A stretch of DNA of 64,000 nucleotides from Cloeon dipterum (Eukaryota; Arthropoda; Insecta; Ephemeroptera; Baetidae). Positions 60,829 to 64,000 of the stretch are shown in pieces; within the stretch, counting starts at the first letter, position 1, and every line of letters begins with the position of its first letter. A model generated the notes under the pieces. The model saw nothing but the letters and a program-made list of their open reading frames with translations, did no database searches and had not been told where the DNA came from. The position numbers and the translations under genes are program-made. Location: positions 26,912,545 to 26,976,544 of the forward strand of contig NC_088790.1 of NCBI RefSeq assembly GCF_949628265.1. Reading direction: 5' to 3'.

Positions 60829-62600
60829 GAGATGAAAAGCAACAAAAAAAAGAACAAGTCACTCACTCACGCCTCTCTCTCTCTAACTCTCTGGAAACAG
60901 AAACAAACAAAAGAACCCAAATCAAAAATGTGATGGATAAGGAAACGTCGGCCCCGAGTTTGTATTGAGCTCGCGAGTCGATTCGGAATTTTAAAAATTC
61001 CGCTCTTTTGAGATCTGCATTGAACCTCTCTCGTCATTATATACACATCACCTCGATAGTTTGGGTATTTCGACACTCACACACGCGGCTGACGCCCCAG
61101 GGGCGCGCGACGCTGGTCGTGAGACGAACGTGAACGTAGTAAAGCCAAAGAAGCGACAAAAAATTTAATTCTACTGCTGCGCAGGAATCAAAAACCATCC
61201 CTTTTGGATAGAACTGGAAAATTATCGACCTCTTATGTTATGTATGTAGCGAAGCGGCAGCGGCAAAGTTGAGAATTCCTATAATTATGTTTGTAGCGGA
61301 ACAAAATATCCGAATGGAAAAATTATTGATTAACTCATCGAGATAGGTTTAATTATTATGATCAACAGCTGTGCTGTGTGTTGAGCAGAGAGGGTATCTG
61401 GGAATTTTGATGAAGCAGAATTAACCATGCAGACGCGAAATAACAAAAACAGAAATTTGCGAGTCGAATTCATGTTCATATATTTTACGTTGAAAAGTGA
61501 ATTAAGCAGCTCAAGTCTGATGATTGGAATATTTAGCGAGTTTTTTTGTGATACATCCGAAATAAGTTCACAGTGCGTGGGCAAATTTTGTCACGATGAA
61601 AGAGCAGATTTCGTTTTAGTCGAGGCCGCGTGCTCGTGATTCCGAGCTGGATCTCGGCCAACGTGGACTGCTATATTAGATTGTGGGACCCAGTTCCTAA
61701 TTGTTTCATTGACCTTGGCCAATACCTTAGTTTTCGATTGATGCCGAGCGAGAAATTTGCCAAATTGAAATGAATGTGGTTCAGTTGAGTATATATTCCC
61801 CCGGTCGAGTTTTTAAATTAATTAAGTATAATAATAATTCATGTTATGTAAACGCCCCTTCTCTGTAGTGCTTGCTCTTCTTCTTCTTCTTCTTTTCCTT
61901 TTTATTGAAGCGTACGCGTACGTTGTGAATAAGCTCAATCGGAGACAAAATTTGACGTCACATTTTATGAGGATCGGCATTGACATAAATTATATAATAT
62001 ATAAATTGTTTTGTACGACGAAACTACTTTAGTGCCACTCTGGTAGGACTGATTACAATATATATCAAAAAACCGCCATAAAATAAGATACAAGAAAAGC
62101 AACAAGATCTGCCTGAAAATGTTATCTGCTGATCAAAATACCGCAGAATCGTGTATTTTTAATAAGAAGAATGTAATATTATATTAATTAATTGTTCCCA
62201 CCAAATAATTTTAATATAATAAGTATACCTCTCTTTCTTTTGCCGATGCATAATTAATAGCAATCAAGTCAGTCATCATGTTCAGGGAAAAAACGGTTGT
62301 AATTTATTTCCCCGGCCATAATTTTTTTTCTCTCCTTCCTTTCCCAGCCCTACCTTAACAACTCGGTAGTGCCATAAATGTGAATAATTTACCCGCTGAG
62401 CAAAGATATGATGTGCAATTTCACGAGCTGTTACAATAAACTGAGAGTACGATAGTTTCAAATATACAATTACGTATTATTATGTTGCAGACCATTTCAA
62501 GTGACTAAACAATGCCAAGCTGCACAAATATGACACGACGAGTGTTCCGAAACGTAATAATTTTATGTCTGTTGCAAAATAAAGAATCAAAATGTTGCGG
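60829..62600 (+). other. Probable 3' UTR of the PPP1R3-type gene
   Basis: Follows the TGA stop without any recognisable gene. AATAAA hexamers at 62435-62440 and 62578-62583 are candidate poly(A) signals. A (CTT)n-like tract lies at about 61867-61892. The 3' end is not fixed by the sequence. Confidence 0.45.
61867..61892 (+). repeat. (CTT)n microsatellite
   Basis: Six or so tandem CTT units with one imperfect end. Confidence 0.8.
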
Positions 62601-64000
62601 CTGGGTTTTATTTTTTGTATTCATCACAAACACTTATACAATACTAAATAATCTGAAGAATTACAGTAAGTGTGATTCCGTTTACAAATAACGTTGATTG
62701 AAGGAATTTACATGGACCATTACTCAATGAAACTGTGTGTTAAACTCGATTTTTGGTCACAAAAGTTCTTTTCCTGCTAAACCAATCGTTTTTAAGATGT
62801 TATTAATAGCTATAATAATTGGAGCAGTTAAATTTTCTGTGCATAGCGATAATTGAGCTAGACATACATTTTTGATACAATCATTTTCAGGGTTTTGCAA
62901 GATGATTCGTCAATAAATAGGATTTAAATGCACGCCAACCCTTTCAAGTACGTTCACAATTAAATTAAAAGGGCAGAAAATTTTTATTCAGAGGAAAATA
63001 TTGACCGCTTGTTGAGGGAAATAATTCTAAGCAAAATTTAGATTCGTAAAATATGTCTTGCCTTCTACAGAGCTTACAAGGAAACCATAAGGATTCAAGG
63101 TCTTAGTTTTTGGCAAAACCATGGAATTCATGTGGCCTTTAGTTATATGTAAACTTCATAGAAGACGACGATTTAAACAATTCTTTGAATTTTAAGGAAA
63201 TGGCAATTCTTTTCCAAATTGATTAAAAACTACAGTTTTTGCTCGATTCGCATGAATTTTGGTTTGTAGACCCTGTTCAATGAGACAAATTGTCCCGGAA
63301 AAATTAAATTTCCTTGCAAGGATTATAGTTTAATTACTGTAGAAAAAATAAGAAATAAAATTATCATATTCTGAAACCTGATAAAATTTCCTATTTTAAC
63401 AAGTCCTTGTAAAATTTCAATTCCAAGAAAAATGTGTTAATTCAAAATAAAAAAATAGGTCAAGTGACAAAAGTGGAACTACATAACGTGGTAGTAAGTT
63501 CAGGAATTTTCAAACCATAATCTTGGACCGTAAATGAGCCATTTTTCAGCAGGAAATATTTGGGAATTAAAGGTGACCCATTGATCGATTTGTCTTGCCA
63601 AGTAGAGTCTACTTCTAAAATATCAAACGATCAAATTAAATGAAAACTGGCTTCACAATTCGAGTTTGAAATATTTCCCAAACTCCATCGAATCAAAGAT
63701 TTTCCCCATTAAACTCTTAATTCGTTGGATACTACATATAAATTCAATAATTTCGCCGAAAACTAAAAAAAAAACGAATCCTCAAATGAGTTTCCATGTT
63801 TGAATAGTCAATCTACAGTAAGATTCTCATTTGTGGACAATAAATAAGCGATAAATTATTTATGAACTGCACATCCAAGAACTAGAAATCATATAAAAAA
63901 TGAATTTTACTGTTCCAGGACAGGAAGAATTTTTCTAATGACACGCAGGAGAGTTTCATAAGGAAATCAGACAATTTATTTCAAAAATAAGAAGACATAC
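62601..64000. other. AT-rich spacer without recognised gene
   Basis: No coding exon recognised on either strand. A weak family H match lies near 63105-63135 (the inverted counterpart of 44867-44895). Otherwise nothing identifiable. Confidence 0.5.

Noticed and set aside
1..64000. tRNA, rRNA, CRISPR arrays and bacterial operon signals
   Set aside because: No cloverleaf with matching A and B boxes, no rRNA-like block and no regularly spaced direct repeats with unique spacers were seen. Coverage by eye is limited.

Overview
The window looks like an arthropod, most probably insect, nuclear genome. The genes are intron-rich with GT-AG junctions, and GC-rich exons sit in AT-rich introns and spacers. 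The best promoter candidates carry an arthropod-type TCAGTT initiator. Miniature transposons are dense, and no bacterial operon, tRNA, rRNA or CRISPR was seen. I cannot name the species.

Three protein genes, all on the + strand, can be rebuilt exon by exon. (1) 1-959 is the 3' end of a USP10-type deubiquitinase: four exons in the window, 189 residues, reaching the stop. (2) 4796-43533 is a 14-exon gene for an 811-residue membrane protein of the DUF389 family; every exon phase closes. Its second intron is 29.4 kb. (3) 55430-60828 is a glycogen-targeting regulatory subunit of protein phosphatase 1 (PPP1R3 type), 603 residues, with an RVxF-type PP1 docking motif and a C-terminal CBM21 domain. 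Two small upstream exons (54607-54617 and 54714-54749) splice in frame into it and would add 16 residues. GC-rich candidate leader exons ending at strong donors (45638, 49222) lie further upstream.

The rest is introns and spacers filled by non-autonomous repeats, which I sorted by eye into named families. A: a hAT-type MITE of about 275 bp with CAGCG ends and 8-bp target duplications (8 copies). B: a MITE of about 440 bp bounded by TTAA (10 copies including decayed ones). C: an almost fully palindromic element of about 420 bp (5 copies and a possible relic). D: a palindromic element of about 370 bp bounded by TTAA (3 copies, all in the 29-kb intron). E: a repeat of about 330 bp (3 copies). 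F, G and H: weaker pairs. There are nested and abutting insertions. None shows transposase coding.

The most unusual signal is that A and D carry conserved E2F-like sites (TTTCGCGC, TTTCCCGC). A also carries a YY1-like AAGATGGCG and D carries NRF1-like TGCGCATGCG cores, so transposition has scattered cell-cycle and housekeeping promoter-type motifs through these introns. The three genes show no evident shared pathway (ubiquitin removal, an uncharacterised membrane protein, glycogen metabolism); their order looks like ordinary neighbourhood.
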